NCBI GenBank assembly: GCA_004524595.1
Contig: SDOA01000012.1
Span: forward strand, 1 to 55,938
Length of the DNA stretch: 55,938 nt
From: Candidatus Thorarchaeota archaeon
GTDB taxonomy: Archaea > Asgardarchaeota > Thorarchaeia > Thorarchaeales > Thorarchaeaceae
Direction of reading: 5' to 3'
This document shows positions 1 to 8,940 of this stretch, piece after piece (position 1 is the first letter of the stretch; the number at the start of each line of letters is the position of its first letter). The notes under the pieces were generated by a model, which saw only the letters and a list, made by a program, of their open reading frames with translations, made no database searches and was not told the origin of the DNA. The position numbers and the translations under genes are program-made.

Positions 1-143
1 TCACCCTTATTGAGGTACGACTCCTTTAGGGTCGGCTTAAATATGTTGCTTTCCGCGACATTTGCCGTTCAATATTGTTTAGGTTTCATTTCTAATAGGC
101 ATGATTAGAAAAGGTAAAAGGCAAAACCCCTCATCCTTAACAT

Positions 144-476
144 GTGACTAAAATGACAAGTAGACGAGTACGAGCTTTTCCCCGGACAAAAAGCAAACCT
201 CAGAAAAGAATTCTCTTAATTCCTTTTTTGCTGACCTTCTGCGGATATGCAATGACCTTTGTTCCCCTTCTTGGATTTATTGGTACTATCATTGCACTCA
301 CTGGAGTACTTACTTTATTCTTAGTTGGTACAGTCTATGCAGATCTCTGGGCAGCTCATAGAAGAACTCAGCAATTGATACAAGAGAGAGAACTTCGACA
401 AGGTGGGATTTCTGAGGAGGATATTGAGGCACCAGAGATTGAGGACCCTTTTGAAGAAACATATGATTCAGAATAA
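144..476 (+). CDS. Small two-helix membrane protein of unknown function
   Basis: A 110-residue protein that I do not recognise. It has a basic N-terminus (about residues 5-22), two hydrophobic segments (about 24-42 and 45-66) separated by a very short turn, and an acidic C-terminal tail rich in Glu and Asp. It is therefore probably a membrane hairpin with both ends in the cytoplasm. The start is either GTG at 144 or ATG at 153; neither has a clear ribosome-binding site. A TATA-like stretch (cttaaatatg, about 36-45) lies upstream. It precedes the ABC-transporter genes by 200 bases, so a shared role is possible but not shown. Confidence 0.55.
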   Translation: MTKMTSRRVRAFPRTKSKPQKRILLIPFLLTFCGYAMTFVPLLGFIGTIIALTGVLTLFLVGTVYADLWAAHRRTQQLIQERELRQGGISEEDIEAPEIEDPFEETYDSE

Positions 477-677
477 TTTCCAATCGTACTTGTCAACGTT
501 TTAATTTATAAAATGTCAACCCGAACTATTTTTGCTACCTGAACCAATTCCTTTTTTAGGCAAACTTCTGGAAACGGGTTCATCTGAATGAGATAAAAGG
601 ATAGTCTGACACATTCTACAGTGAAATTTTGATTCATCGTGGATTGGATTGGATTGTCCATAATTGGAGGATAACAT

Positions 678-2273
678 TTGTCCGAGTCCGAGAAGAATTG
701 GAAAGACAGTAATTGGTACGTTAGTATTACCGGCTTTTGGAAACAATATCGGAAACATCGAATTGGCCTCTTAGGATTAGCTTTAATACTAATCTTTATT
801 GGAATGGCCGTCTTTGCTCCGTTTCTGGTGACACACTCTCCGATTCCTCAAGATAAGGTGGCTCCAACCTATCTTGCTCCTTCATGGATGGCTGTGTTCG
901 ATCCAAATGCTGTCATTACTGATGATTATTTGGATGATCCCTTTTTGTTAGAGGAACCTGTGATGGGGATCAATGGAACAAGTGATGAGTTCAGTTTTGC
1001 ATATCAACCCATTGATGATTTTAATAATTTCAGTTACGTCAATTTGACATGGACTCATACGCCTGGTACAAAATTAGACTACAAATGGAATGATACACTC
1101 ACAGGGCAAGATCCTGACAAGGTGTTTGCTGATTACAATGATTTCGTCTACTTTGATCAGACAGTCACTTGGCCATGGAATGCAAGACCCAGTGATGTAA
1201 ATATGTCAATATCTATGGGTACAATAAGAACTGGTGACTTTGCTCAGAATGCTCAACCACAAAATCATCTCATGTTCCGAATTTATGTCTGGATGATTGA
1301 TTCAAGTGGTGATTGGACCCGTGTGTACGAATCAAGAGTCGCAACCTATACGGAGTTAATTGAAGAAAAACGAATCAGTCTTAACTATTATAGTATCAGG
1401 TCTGTTTTTGGTGGGATGGTTTCATTAAATAATACCCCACAAGAAGACCCAGAAGATACCTTTACTGTACGAGTTGGTCTTGCACCATTCTATCGGTTTG
1501 AGAGTTACCTAGGAGTTGAACCATGGACCTTCTATAATGGATCTGTCACTGTAAAAATTACTCAGCTAAAAATGGTTGCATATGGTGAGTATTTTGGCAT
1601 TCTTGGAACGACTAATTGGGGAGCAGATGCTTATTCACAGCTTGTATATGGTAGTCGTATCTCCCTGGTAATTGGTATTCTTGCAACAGCATTATCAACA
1701 GCGGTCGGTGTGATTGTTGGAATGGTTGCGGGATACTTTGGTGGGAAAACTGATGAAATCCTAATGAGATTAGTTGACTTCCTGCTTGTCATTCCTGGCT
1801 TGCCTTTGATGATGGTACTTGCAGCATTCCTCGGACCGTCAATACAAAATATCATCATCGTAATTGCGATACTAGGCTGGACCGGAACGTCTCGGTTGAT
1901 TCGATCTCAGGTATTGGCTGAAAAGAATAAAGCCTATGTCGAGTCAGCGCGAGCCATTGGCGCATCAGATACATACATCATGTTCAAACACATCTTACCC
2001 AATGTAACACCAATTCTCTTCGCAAACATCACACTTGGTGTAGTAGGAGCAATCCTCTCCGAGGCAGGTTTGTCATTCCTCGGACTTACTTCTCCTGAAG
2101 ATCCAAGTTGGGGAAGAATGTTGGCTGATGCAAGAACCGGCGGCGCATTTACCCTTGGTGCATGGTGGGTAGTATTATTCCCGGGTCTAATGATTACTCT
2201 TCTATCCTTGGCATTCACATTCGTTGGTCATTCAATGGACCAAGTGCTGAATCCACGGCTAAGAGAGAGGTAG
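678..2273 (+). CDS. Peptide/nickel-type ABC transporter permease (OppC/DppC family) with large extracytoplasmic insertion
   Basis: Membrane subunit of a family-5 (oligopeptide-type) ABC importer. The first transmembrane helix is at about residues 29-50. Family features resume at about residue 310 with LGTTNWGADAYSQLVYGSRI, matching the usual LGTDxxGRDxxSRLIYGARxS segment, then five more helices and the ATPase-coupling EAA loop (ESARAIGASDTYIMFKHILP). Family members are usually near 300 residues; this one has 531 because about 230 residues (roughly 70-305), rich in Asn-X-Ser/Thr and aromatic residues, sit outside the membrane after helix 1. The TTG start is supported by TTGGAGGA ten bases upstream. 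OppB-like and substrate-binding genes follow; no ATPase gene is in the window, so it may lie upstream or be encoded elsewhere. Confidence 0.9.
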   Translation: MSESEKNWKDSNWYVSITGFWKQYRKHRIGLLGLALILIFIGMAVFAPFLVTHSPIPQDKVAPTYLAPSWMAVFDPNAVITDDYLDDPFLLEEPVMGINGTSDEFSFAYQPIDDFNNFSYVNLTWTHTPGTKLDYKWNDTLTGQDPDKVFADYNDFVYFDQTVTWPWNARPSDVNMSISMGTIRTGDFAQNAQPQNHLMFRIYVWMIDSSGDWTRVYESRVATYTELIEEKRISLNYYSIRSVFGGMVSLNNTPQEDPEDTFTVRVGLAPFYRFESYLGVEPWTFYNGSVTVKITQLKMVAYGEYFGILGTTNWGADAYSQLVYGSRISLVIGILATALSTAVGVIVGMVAGYFGGKTDEILMRLVDFLLVIPGLPLMMVLAAFLGPSIQNIIIVIAILGWTGTSRLIRSQVLAEKNKAYVESARAIGASDTYIMFKHILPNVTPILFANITLGVVGAILSEAGLSFLGLTSPEDPSWGRMLADARTGGAFTLGAWWVVLFPGLMITLLSLAFTFVGHSMDQVLNPRLRER

Positions 2274-2290
2274 GAACTGGAACTTGGGTT

Positions 2291-2333
2291 GGAAACCTCT
2301 TGGGTTTCCTTCCCTTCCCTTTCTTTTTTTCCC
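2291..2333 (+). terminator. Hairpin plus pyrimidine tract after the oppC-like gene
   Basis: GGAAACC (2291-2297) and GGTTTCC (2303-2309) form a perfect 7-bp stem with a 5-base loop, followed by a T/C-rich run that includes seven consecutive T. It lies 18 bases after the stop codon. It suggests at least partial termination between the two permease genes, which are separated by 168 bases. Confidence 0.6.
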
Positions 2334-2441
2334 TCTACAAGCCTTGAACACTATGCTTATTAGGAACATTTTCAGAAAATAAAATAACCAGTACTTAGTG
2401 TCACTAGGTACTATTCGTGACAAAATGGAGATAGTCTGAGA

Positions 2442-3503
2442 ATGGGACTTCGAGAATATATCATTCGACGAAGCATCTACATGGTCCTCTTAGTAGTAGC
2501 AGTAGTATGTTTCAACTTCTTCCTATTTCGACTGCCTACATTCTTGTACGGGGCGAGTCCAGTTAGCCTGATGCTTAGCGACGAACTTCGTCGTAACCTG
2601 ACACAAGATCTTCTAGAACAGATGTTTGCAAACTTCGGTCTCGTACCTGAACCAGACATCTTTGACTGGATCTATATGTTCTGGCGATACATTGTCAGTA
2701 TGTTCACAGGTAACTTTGGTGTCTCATTTCTAACACAGCGACCGGTAATTGACTCAATTGTTGAGCGTCTCCCTAATACTCTTTTGTTGATGGGTACTTC
2801 ATCAATGGTTGCAATACTCCTCGGTATTTGGACCGGTGTCAAGGTAGCTGCTGACCCTGGTTCACGAAAAGATGTTAGTGCCGTCACAATAGCATTATTC
2901 ATCTACGCTCTGCCTGTGTTCTGGCTGGGGATGATGCTTTTACTCGTCTTCGGTTACATGCTCCCATCATGGACGCAAGCAAATTGGGGAATTTACATTG
3001 GATTCCCGCAATTTGGTACAATCAGTTATGAAGTTTGGGAAGTCGCTAGAACACATCCGTTTGGTGCGTTGATGGTTGCTGGTGATGTCTTACATCATCT
3101 ATTCCTACCAATGATCACTCTTGGTGTTGGTGGGTATGGTGGATATTTCCTGTATATGCGAAATAATTTGATAGACGTCATGACGGAAGACTACATCCTT
3201 ACTGCAAGAGCAAAGGGTCTCGATGAGAATCAAGTCTTGTACAAACATGGTCTGAAGAATGCAATGCTTCCAATGGTAACGATTATTGCAATGAATTTTG
3301 GATTTCTCATTAACGGAGCAACATTGACAGAAACGGTGTTCACGTGGCGAGGGCTGGGGCGGTACATCTTCGACAGTCTCTTGTTGAGTGACTATCCAGC
3401 TATCCAAACCATATTCATGATCATTGCTATCACAGCAATCTTGGCGAACTTCGTTGCAGACTTATTGTACGGTGTACTCGATCCACGAATCAAGTACGGG
3501 TAG
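2442..3503 (+). CDS. Peptide/nickel-type ABC transporter permease (OppB/DppB family)
   Basis: Second membrane subunit of the same importer, 353 residues, normal for the family. It starts with the typical amphipathic entry (MGLREYIIRRSIYMVLLVV) leading into helix 1, carries the phrase GNFGVSFLTQRPVIDSIVERLPNT... typical of OppB around residues 88-107, and has the EAA coupling loop (DYILTARAKGLDENQVLYKH) near residue 250. It ends with the family ending DLLYGVLDPRIKYG. It has no unusual insertion, in contrast to its OppC-like partner. The order OppC-OppB-binding protein is the reverse of the common bacterial order. Confidence 0.93.
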   Translation: MGLREYIIRRSIYMVLLVVAVVCFNFFLFRLPTFLYGASPVSLMLSDELRRNLTQDLLEQMFANFGLVPEPDIFDWIYMFWRYIVSMFTGNFGVSFLTQRPVIDSIVERLPNTLLLMGTSSMVAILLGIWTGVKVAADPGSRKDVSAVTIALFIYALPVFWLGMMLLLVFGYMLPSWTQANWGIYIGFPQFGTISYEVWEVARTHPFGALMVAGDVLHHLFLPMITLGVGGYGGYFLYMRNNLIDVMTEDYILTARAKGLDENQVLYKHGLKNAMLPMVTIIAMNFGFLINGATLTETVFTWRGLGRYIFDSLLLSDYPAIQTIFMIIAITAILANFVADLLYGVLDPRIKYG

Positions 3504-3512
3504 TCGTGCTTA

Positions 3513-3552
3513 TGAGTTGAGTCAATTTTTAGACTCACTCATTTGCTCTTTT
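3513..3552 (+). terminator. Hairpin and T-rich stretch after the oppB-like gene
   Basis: An imperfect stem made by tgagttgagtc (3513-3523) and gactcactca (about 3532-3541), one bulged base, is followed by a T-rich stretch (atttgctcttttt). It starts about ten bases after the stop codon. The remaining part of the 270-base gap to the next gene contains AT-rich sequence and a possible TATA element (cttttatt, about 3703-3710). Confidence 0.5.
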
Positions 3553-3773
3553 TGAGAAAAATGTAACATCCAGTGAATCAAACTGCTTCCTTGAATAAGT
3601 TTAGAATTGTGTTTATTTCAATGTTCTATTTTTTTATTCAATAAGTGATTGATGAGTACACATGTGTTGTTTCTTCTTACACATCGAGTTCGCGATACAC
3701 AAGGCTTTTATTGCTCACTTCCTGTTCTGACTTATCCGAATTCGACTCGGAATGGAAAGGAGATAGAGAGAAT

Positions 3774-5648
3774 ATGCTTACTAATCGTACAAAGCGTTTG
3801 GTAGCTTTCACCTTTGCCGCAGCTTTTATTTTTATGGCGGTATCACCAGCATTGTCAGTAGCAGCTGATGTGCCAAGTGATCTCAATGTAGGTCCATATA
3901 TTGATAAAATTGTGTACAAGGTGATTGCAAACCAAGACCAGAGAATTCTGGCTCTCCAATCCGGCGAGATAGAAATGGACAATAGTTTCTTTGATCCAAA
4001 CTATGTCGACATATTGGAGGAAGATCCTGATATCAGTATCTTTAGTGCATTGCGAAATGGTTATGGTCACTTTACCATTAACTGTCGCGATGGTGGTGAC
4101 GGTGCATTGGCTGATGCGAGAGTCAGACGAGCTTTTGCTTTTGCATTTGACAAGACTGCTGTCACAGATACAATTTTGAACGGTTTCTCACAGGAACACG
4201 ACTCCCTTGTACCCTACCCGAACGGTTGGTGTATAGAGGATGAGTTGCCATTCCACTACTATGATGATCAGACCGCAATGGGTAATGCAATCCTTGATGC
4301 AGCAGGCTATGATATTGTTGGTGAATACCGAGCAATGCCTGGTGGTGCACCAATTCAGATCACCATTCAATATGGTGCAGCATCTGAAGAGATTGCAGGT
4401 GGTACAGCACAGATTGGTGTTGATGCCCTTCGTCGTCTTGGTTTCAATGCAGCCAGACAGGCGACAGACTTCAATGCTTACATCTCAATGTTGGACAGCC
4501 ATGGCGATTATGACATGGTTTTCTACGCTGTAAACTTCTACAGCAACGATGTTGACTGGCTAGCTTACGAGTACTGGTCTGAGTACGCTGATGTTCCATA
4601 TCAGAACCCGACCAACTTTGTAAATGCGACCTACGACTCGTGGAGAGACCAGCTCCTCTATGGAACTACCTATGAGGAGGTCTTTGAGGCTGCTGCTGAG
4701 ATGCAGCAAATATTGCACTACAATGTTCCACGAATTGTCTGTTATGAGAACACCTACATGCAGGGTTACAGAAATGATCAGTTTACTGGTCATGTCGAGG
4801 ACCTTGGTAGATACATAACTGGTCCCTGGACCATGAGGAAGATTCACAAGCTTGATGGTACATTTGGTGGTACAGTCACAGTTGCTCTTGGTGAAGAACC
4901 AGACAGCTTTAACATCTACACTACCAATTCGGCTTATTCTGCAGCAGTTTTGGAAGGTCTATGGCCTTCACTATATACATGGGCTCCAGATCTTAGTCCA
5001 TACCCTGATCTTGCTGAGTCTCTTACAACAGAGACCCATGACACCAATCCAGCTGTTCCAGAGGGACACACACGGTTCACCATTGACATCATCCAGAATG
5101 CAACTTGGAGTGATGGAACTCCCTTGACAGCTGAAGATGTCGCATACACATTCACCTACGCATTTGAGAGCTTTCCATATGGTAATCCTGCAGGAACTGA
5201 TCTCGGTGACCTAGTAGGTGCATATGCACCTCAAACACACAGAGTAGTCATTGAATTCAGTACGGAATCATACTGGCACTTCAGTAACTTTGCATATGAT
5301 ACAGTCATTCCAAAGCACATATTCCAAGAGATTGGATTTGAGAACTGGAATGTTTGGAATCCAGTATTTGATCCAGCAGAGCCTAATGTGAACTGTGGAC
5401 CATTTGTCTTCACCGACTTTGAAGCCGGTGAGTTCTATGAGATTACCTATAATGAACTGTTCCATTATGCTCCTGATAGAACCCCTGTAGAAACGACTAC
5501 TACTGAAACAGGTGAAACTACAACAACAACAACCACTGGTGGAGGAACGGTTCCGACCTTTGATCCAACACTGGCTATTGTTGCTGGTGCAGTTGGCGCA
5601 GCTGTAGTGATCTTAGTTGGTGGATTTGTCCTGCTCAGGCAAAAATAG
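3774..5648 (+). CDS. Family-5 (peptide) ABC substrate-binding protein with circularly permuted domain order, C-terminally membrane anchored
   Basis: Captures the transported solute outside the cell. The ATG at 3774 is preferred: AAAGGAGAT lies just upstream and a signal peptide starts there (positive residues 4-8, hydrophobic 9-31). In ordinary members GGTLxVALGxEPDSLxP comes first and the DKIVxxVIPDxxxRLAALQxGEID block follows NPDYWxGKP. Here that order is reversed: PYIDKIVYKV...LQSGEIEMDN is at residues 41-70 and RVRRAFAFAFDKTAV at 116-130, while GGTVTVALGEEPDSFN is at 365-380, WSDGTPLTAEDVAYTF at 445-460 and GPFVFTDFEAGEFYEITYNE at 542-561. The break falls in the loop after the NPDYW position. 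A Thr-rich stalk (573-590) and a final helix (about 598-621) anchor it. Length 624. Confidence 0.9.
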   Translation: MLTNRTKRLVAFTFAAAFIFMAVSPALSVAADVPSDLNVGPYIDKIVYKVIANQDQRILALQSGEIEMDNSFFDPNYVDILEEDPDISIFSALRNGYGHFTINCRDGGDGALADARVRRAFAFAFDKTAVTDTILNGFSQEHDSLVPYPNGWCIEDELPFHYYDDQTAMGNAILDAAGYDIVGEYRAMPGGAPIQITIQYGAASEEIAGGTAQIGVDALRRLGFNAARQATDFNAYISMLDSHGDYDMVFYAVNFYSNDVDWLAYEYWSEYADVPYQNPTNFVNATYDSWRDQLLYGTTYEEVFEAAAEMQQILHYNVPRIVCYENTYMQGYRNDQFTGHVEDLGRYITGPWTMRKIHKLDGTFGGTVTVALGEEPDSFNIYTTNSAYSAAVLEGLWPSLYTWAPDLSPYPDLAESLTTETHDTNPAVPEGHTRFTIDIIQNATWSDGTPLTAEDVAYTFTYAFESFPYGNPAGTDLGDLVGAYAPQTHRVVIEFSTESYWHFSNFAYDTVIPKHIFQEIGFENWNVWNPVFDPAEPNVNCGPFVFTDFEAGEFYEITYNELFHYAPDRTPVETTTTETGETTTTTTTGGGTVPTFDPTLAIVAGAVGAAVVILVGGFVLLRQK

Positions 5649-5661
5649 TTTAACACTTTTT

Positions 5662-5695
5662 AGGGGACTCAAGTCCCCTTTTCCTTCTTTTTTCT
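5662..5695 (+). terminator. Terminator after the substrate-binding protein gene
   Basis: AGGGGACT (5662-5669) and AGTCCCCT (5672-5679) form a perfect inverted repeat followed by a T-rich run (ttttccttctttttt). It is 13 bases after the stop codon and closes the transporter gene group. Confidence 0.75.
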
Positions 5696-5799
5696 GTTGG
5701 TTCATCATAATCATCATTTTTAGGTTGGTATGTTGTTATTGCGCGAAAGAGAGCCTCTTTAATGGAAAATATATTCTCGATTTTGAGGTTTAACAATAG

Positions 5800-6669
5800 A
5801 TGCTGATAAACAAGGAGCGGCTGAAACTAATCGCGGTTTCTATGCTACCATTTATTGTTGGGGCTTTACTAGCCTACATGTTGTTGGATGCCGCTCTGGT
5901 GGGAGAAGTGCTTGTGAAAAATTCCAGAAACTTCTCTATTGGAACCATCATCATTCAATCACTTGTATCAACAGGTCTCGGTTCTTTAATAGTCCTCGCT
6001 ATCTTCTATACTATTCAAAGAAGAGGACCTGGTGCAAAGAGGACGCTTGTATCTCTAGTAGTTTCACCACTCTTGACAGCATCGTTCTACTTGTTAGGCC
6101 AATCCTTGCTTCTTATTCTATTTAAGGGTACGACTCCTTCAATATGGCCAAGTCTCTTATCTCTTGCTTCTCTTGGTGTATTTCTCATGTCTTTTGTTTT
6201 CATCATTACAGATTCAGTATCACCACTTCTCAAAAACCTCTTTGTGATATTTTATGGAAGTATCTTTGGGACATTCCTCGGAGTCATCTTCATCACTGCT
6301 AGTATGTTTGTCTTAGTAATTTCAGTAGTTCTCGAAGACTACTTTCTGACACGATATGCACCCTCAGCACAAGATGTAATTCTCACTGATATTCCTGGTG
6401 AGGACCCATTTGATTTTACTAGAATACAAACAAAAAATGTTGCAGTAGGTGTAGGAGACTACATTGCATTCTCTTTAATTTCTGCGCACTCATTACTATT
6501 CTTTCCTATTCATGTTTGGGCTATGTCAGTATTTTTAGCGATCATTGGTATAGTAATCAATGCGACAGTCTTTGTGAAAGAGGATAAGATATTACCTGGA
6601 ATTCCACTCCCTGCAATACTTGCATTATTTCCTTGGATAGTTCACCTTCTCGCACTATCAATACTTTGA
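5800..6669 (+). CDS. Polytopic membrane protein, probable presenilin/signal-peptide-peptidase-like (GxGD) aspartyl protease
   Basis: 289 residues with about eight or nine predicted membrane helices. Near the C-terminus it has VGVGDYIAFSLISAHSL (residues 216-232), matching the GxGD active-site motif of presenilin and signal peptide peptidase (Asp220). A preceding helix ends VVLEDYFLTRYA (Asp180), in the place where the family has its YD motif, and LPAIL (270-274) in the last helix resembles the PAL motif. Spacing of the three motifs fits the archaeal presenilin homologue family. Departures: Glu-Asp in place of Tyr-Asp, and PAI in place of PAL. If correct, it cleaves peptides inside the membrane. 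TGAGGTT lies 13 bases before the ATG. Confidence 0.6.
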   Translation: MLINKERLKLIAVSMLPFIVGALLAYMLLDAALVGEVLVKNSRNFSIGTIIIQSLVSTGLGSLIVLAIFYTIQRRGPGAKRTLVSLVVSPLLTASFYLLGQSLLLILFKGTTPSIWPSLLSLASLGVFLMSFVFIITDSVSPLLKNLFVIFYGSIFGTFLGVIFITASMFVLVISVVLEDYFLTRYAPSAQDVILTDIPGEDPFDFTRIQTKNVAVGVGDYIAFSLISAHSLLFFPIHVWAMSVFLAIIGIVINATVFVKEDKILPGIPLPAILALFPWIVHLLALSIL

Positions 6670-6731
6670 AAAAATGCGTGTAGCATAAGCCAAATATGAG
6701 TATCATCATGATTTTTGAGGTGTGATAGGTA

Positions 6732-7280
6732 ATGATCTCACGTGAAAGAACACAGAATATTATCATTGCATCAACGATAATTGTCGCAATCATAAGCTCA
6801 ACTTTTCTGGTGAGTAACGCAACATATTATGCAGGAACTTACACACTTCTGGGGAGATTTAGTATTACTTTTGAAGAGTTAATTATTAGTGATCTTGACC
6901 CACTTGATAATACAACAGAACCACATCTTCAATTTAGATTCAATATAGCTACTGATTCCCAGTATAAGGGAAATGTTCGTATCACATTCATGGGATTCAC
7001 TCCTACATTGAATTATGATGAATTGTCCTATACCCCATTTTCAATTGTACTCCCAGTTGATGAACAATATCTCACACCGAACTATACGCGTGAACTTATG
7101 TTCAACAATACTGCTTCGGACGAACTCGGAATAGATCGACAGACGATTTGGGATGCATATGAATCTGGTATATGGTTCTGGCAAGTTGAGTTCAGATACT
7201 CGTATATCTTCTTTGATGCTATTGGTACAGTTGATTTTGCATACCAAAATTTCAACATAACCGAAGTTACGATAATCTAG
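6732..7280 (+). CDS. Secreted or membrane-anchored protein of unknown function
   Basis: 182 residues. One hydrophobic segment at about 9-28 serves as a signal anchor; the rest is predicted extracytoplasmic, beta-strand-like and rich in aromatic residues and Asn-X-Ser/Thr sites (for example at NTTE, NYT, NNT and NIT). I do not recognise the family. The ATG has GAGGTGTGATAG upstream, a good match to the archaeal ribosome-binding site. It follows the presenilin-like gene by 62 bases on the same strand, so the two may be co-transcribed. The gene ends 12 bases from the convergent isomerase gene. Confidence 0.6.
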   Translation: MISRERTQNIIIASTIIVAIISSTFLVSNATYYAGTYTLLGRFSITFEELIISDLDPLDNTTEPHLQFRFNIATDSQYKGNVRITFMGFTPTLNYDELSYTPFSIVLPVDEQYLTPNYTRELMFNNTASDELGIDRQTIWDAYESGIWFWQVEFRYSYIFFDAIGTVDFAYQNFNITEVTII

Positions 7281-7292
7281 CTTAACTCGCAA

Positions 7293-8300
7293 TTAGGAAA
7301 GGCGTCGTTTAAGCTCACTGATCCTGTTCCCAGTAATAGGATTTACACCTTTGATTTCAGCAAGTTCAATGGAAACCATATCAAGATAATGAGTTAAAGC
7401 TAACATCTCTCCTATTGTTGATGAACAATCAATCCGCAGATCGAGTGGGTCAAGCTTCAGTTCCTTGTACATCTCATATGTCGTATCCAACCTTGAACTA
7501 ATTTTTGAAAACTCATGATTTCCACGAAGGAATATCGGTTTTATCAAATCCTCTCCTGAATCTTCAAATCCTTCAATCTCATTATGATTAGCTTCAGGAA
7601 TTTCTGAGTTGAATGCAAGATGTTTTGAATTCTCATTGATCTGACATTTTGCTCTATAGGCTACTGCAGATAGATGTTCTGCGCCAATAAAGAGTGGAAT
7701 TTTATTTTCAAATAGAGATGCGAAATGTGCAGGTTTGGGAATAGTCTTACCCCAGAGATTGGTTTTTTCTTGTAGGATTTTTGTTATCCTCTTGAAATTG
7801 GTTATGTTTTCGCCCAAGGATAATTCTGTGATTGTTAACAGTGCAGAGAAAATCAATGGAAATGCTGCCCGTGGTTGAAAGTTCTTGGGCAGGCTGACGA
7901 ATTGACATCCGCTCTTTTCCATTACACCATTAGATGTTATGCAAATTGTTCGTAAGTTGTTGTTCATCGCTGTCTTTAATGAAGAAAGAGTTTCTTCTGT
8001 ATTTCCACTATAACTAATTGCTACGACAATCCAATCTTTGTTGATATACTTTGGAATTGTATAGCTCCGTTCAACTATCATAGGCACTGTTGCCTTTTCA
8101 CTAAATATTGCTTTGACATAGTTTCCAGCTATCGAGCTTCCACCCATTCCAATGAAACATAAGCCGTCGATGCCATTCTCATGAATTTTTATTATTGTAT
8201 CTTTCAAATCTGATTCTAATGCAATCTCACTCAATAATTCAGGAAAGAATGTGACCATATTTCTCATATCTTTAGGGTCAATCAGTTTCAGGGTGTCCAT
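7293..8300 (-). CDS. Bifunctional phosphoglucose/phosphomannose isomerase
   Basis: Interconverts glucose-6-phosphate or mannose-6-phosphate with fructose-6-phosphate in the cytoplasm. The 335-residue protein carries a SIS sugar-phosphate fold: IGMGGSSIAGNY near residue 51, ISYSGNTEETLSSL near 94-107, and PEANHNEIEGFED near 236, where the Glu and His are the residues proposed to act in ring opening and proton transfer in the archaeal PGI/PMI family. It ends with a family-like region of mostly helices. Length fits the family. It is transcribed away from the 8438 gene, with which it shares a 137-base promoter region. Confidence 0.9.
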   Translation of the reverse strand: MDTLKLIDPKDMRNMVTFFPELLSEIALESDLKDTIIKIHENGIDGLCFIGMGGSSIAGNYVKAIFSEKATVPMIVERSYTIPKYINKDWIVVAISYSGNTEETLSSLKTAMNNNLRTICITSNGVMEKSGCQFVSLPKNFQPRAAFPLIFSALLTITELSLGENITNFKRITKILQEKTNLWGKTIPKPAHFASLFENKIPLFIGAEHLSAVAYRAKCQINENSKHLAFNSEIPEANHNEIEGFEDSGEDLIKPIFLRGNHEFSKISSRLDTTYEMYKELKLDPLDLRIDCSSTIGEMLALTHYLDMVSIELAEIKGVNPITGNRISELKRRLS

Positions 8301-8377
8301 TTTAGTCTTAGTTGGAGTAGCTTACTCTTCTTAAAGATAATACTATTGATAGTTCAAGATACCAGATTGCTTAGGAC

Positions 8378-8391
8378 AATACTAAAGTATT
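8378..8391. promoter_or_regulatory. Palindrome in a divergent promoter region
   Basis: AATACT-AA-AGTATT is a perfect 14-base inverted repeat lying between the divergent isomerase gene (minus) and the 8438 gene (plus). Its size and place suit a dimeric transcription-factor operator, but AT-rich palindromes can arise by chance. Confidence 0.3.
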
Positions 8392-8437
8392 AGAGTTTAC
8401 TTGGTATTTTTGCTTGAAACGCCTCGGAGGACTAACT

Positions 8438-8929
8438 ATGGGTATTATGAAAACCGCAGCGGTAAAAGGAATGATTCCAGCAGGAAATAAGGTAGGTGAA
8501 CTTAGATCAAATATTCTCAGACTGATAAATGAAACTGCAGTTGTTTTGGAGGAGCGCTTTGGAGCAGCTGGTCTTGAAGCTGTTGAAGAAATTTTTCGCA
8601 GACTTGGAGAGAACGATGCTGATTTAATGAAAGAGCGACTTGGATTTGGTGACACATTGAAAGATTCTCTCGATGCTTGGCTCGTAATTGGTCATATCTT
8701 AGGATCTAAAATGGAACCTAAGTGGGTGTCTGAGAAAAGAGTTGAAGTCAGGCATAGTTATTGTCCTCAACACGAAGAGTTCATGAAACATGGAAAATTA
8801 TTCTGTACACAAGCATGTCTTCCATATGTCGGGGCAATTGGGGAAAAGATTGGTAAGGATGTCAAGATGGATGTCGTTCATGCCGCAGATGAAAATGGTC
8901 CATGCATCAAAGCACTCTCAATTCCTTAA
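8438..8929 (+). CDS. Cysteine-containing helical protein resembling the L-2-amino-thiazoline-4-carboxylate hydrolase-like / DUF6125 group
   Basis: 163 residues from ATG 8438, which has CGGAGG eight bases upstream; an in-frame TTG at 8414 is less likely. The N-terminal half (ERFGAAGLEAVEEIFRRLGE) and the C-terminal half with HSYCPQHEEF, LFCTQACLPY and ENGPCIKAL give the layout of a helical domain followed by a Cys/His cluster seen in ATC-hydrolase-like proteins. The conserved Cys/His could bind a metal or act in catalysis. The assignment comes from general pattern resemblance only. The alpha/beta hydrolase gene follows directly, so an operon is likely. Confidence 0.45.
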   Translation: MGIMKTAAVKGMIPAGNKVGELRSNILRLINETAVVLEERFGAAGLEAVEEIFRRLGENDADLMKERLGFGDTLKDSLDAWLVIGHILGSKMEPKWVSEKRVEVRHSYCPQHEEFMKHGKLFCTQACLPYVGAIGEKIGKDVKMDVVHAADENGPCIKALSIP

Positions 8930-8940
8930 AATCTCATAGC

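Noticed and set aside
3774..5648. Reading the permuted binding protein as two fused gene fragments or an assembly chimera
   Set aside because: One uninterrupted frame with signal peptide first and anchor last, and the break falls exactly at one loop; a chimera would not give this, although reads should still be checked.
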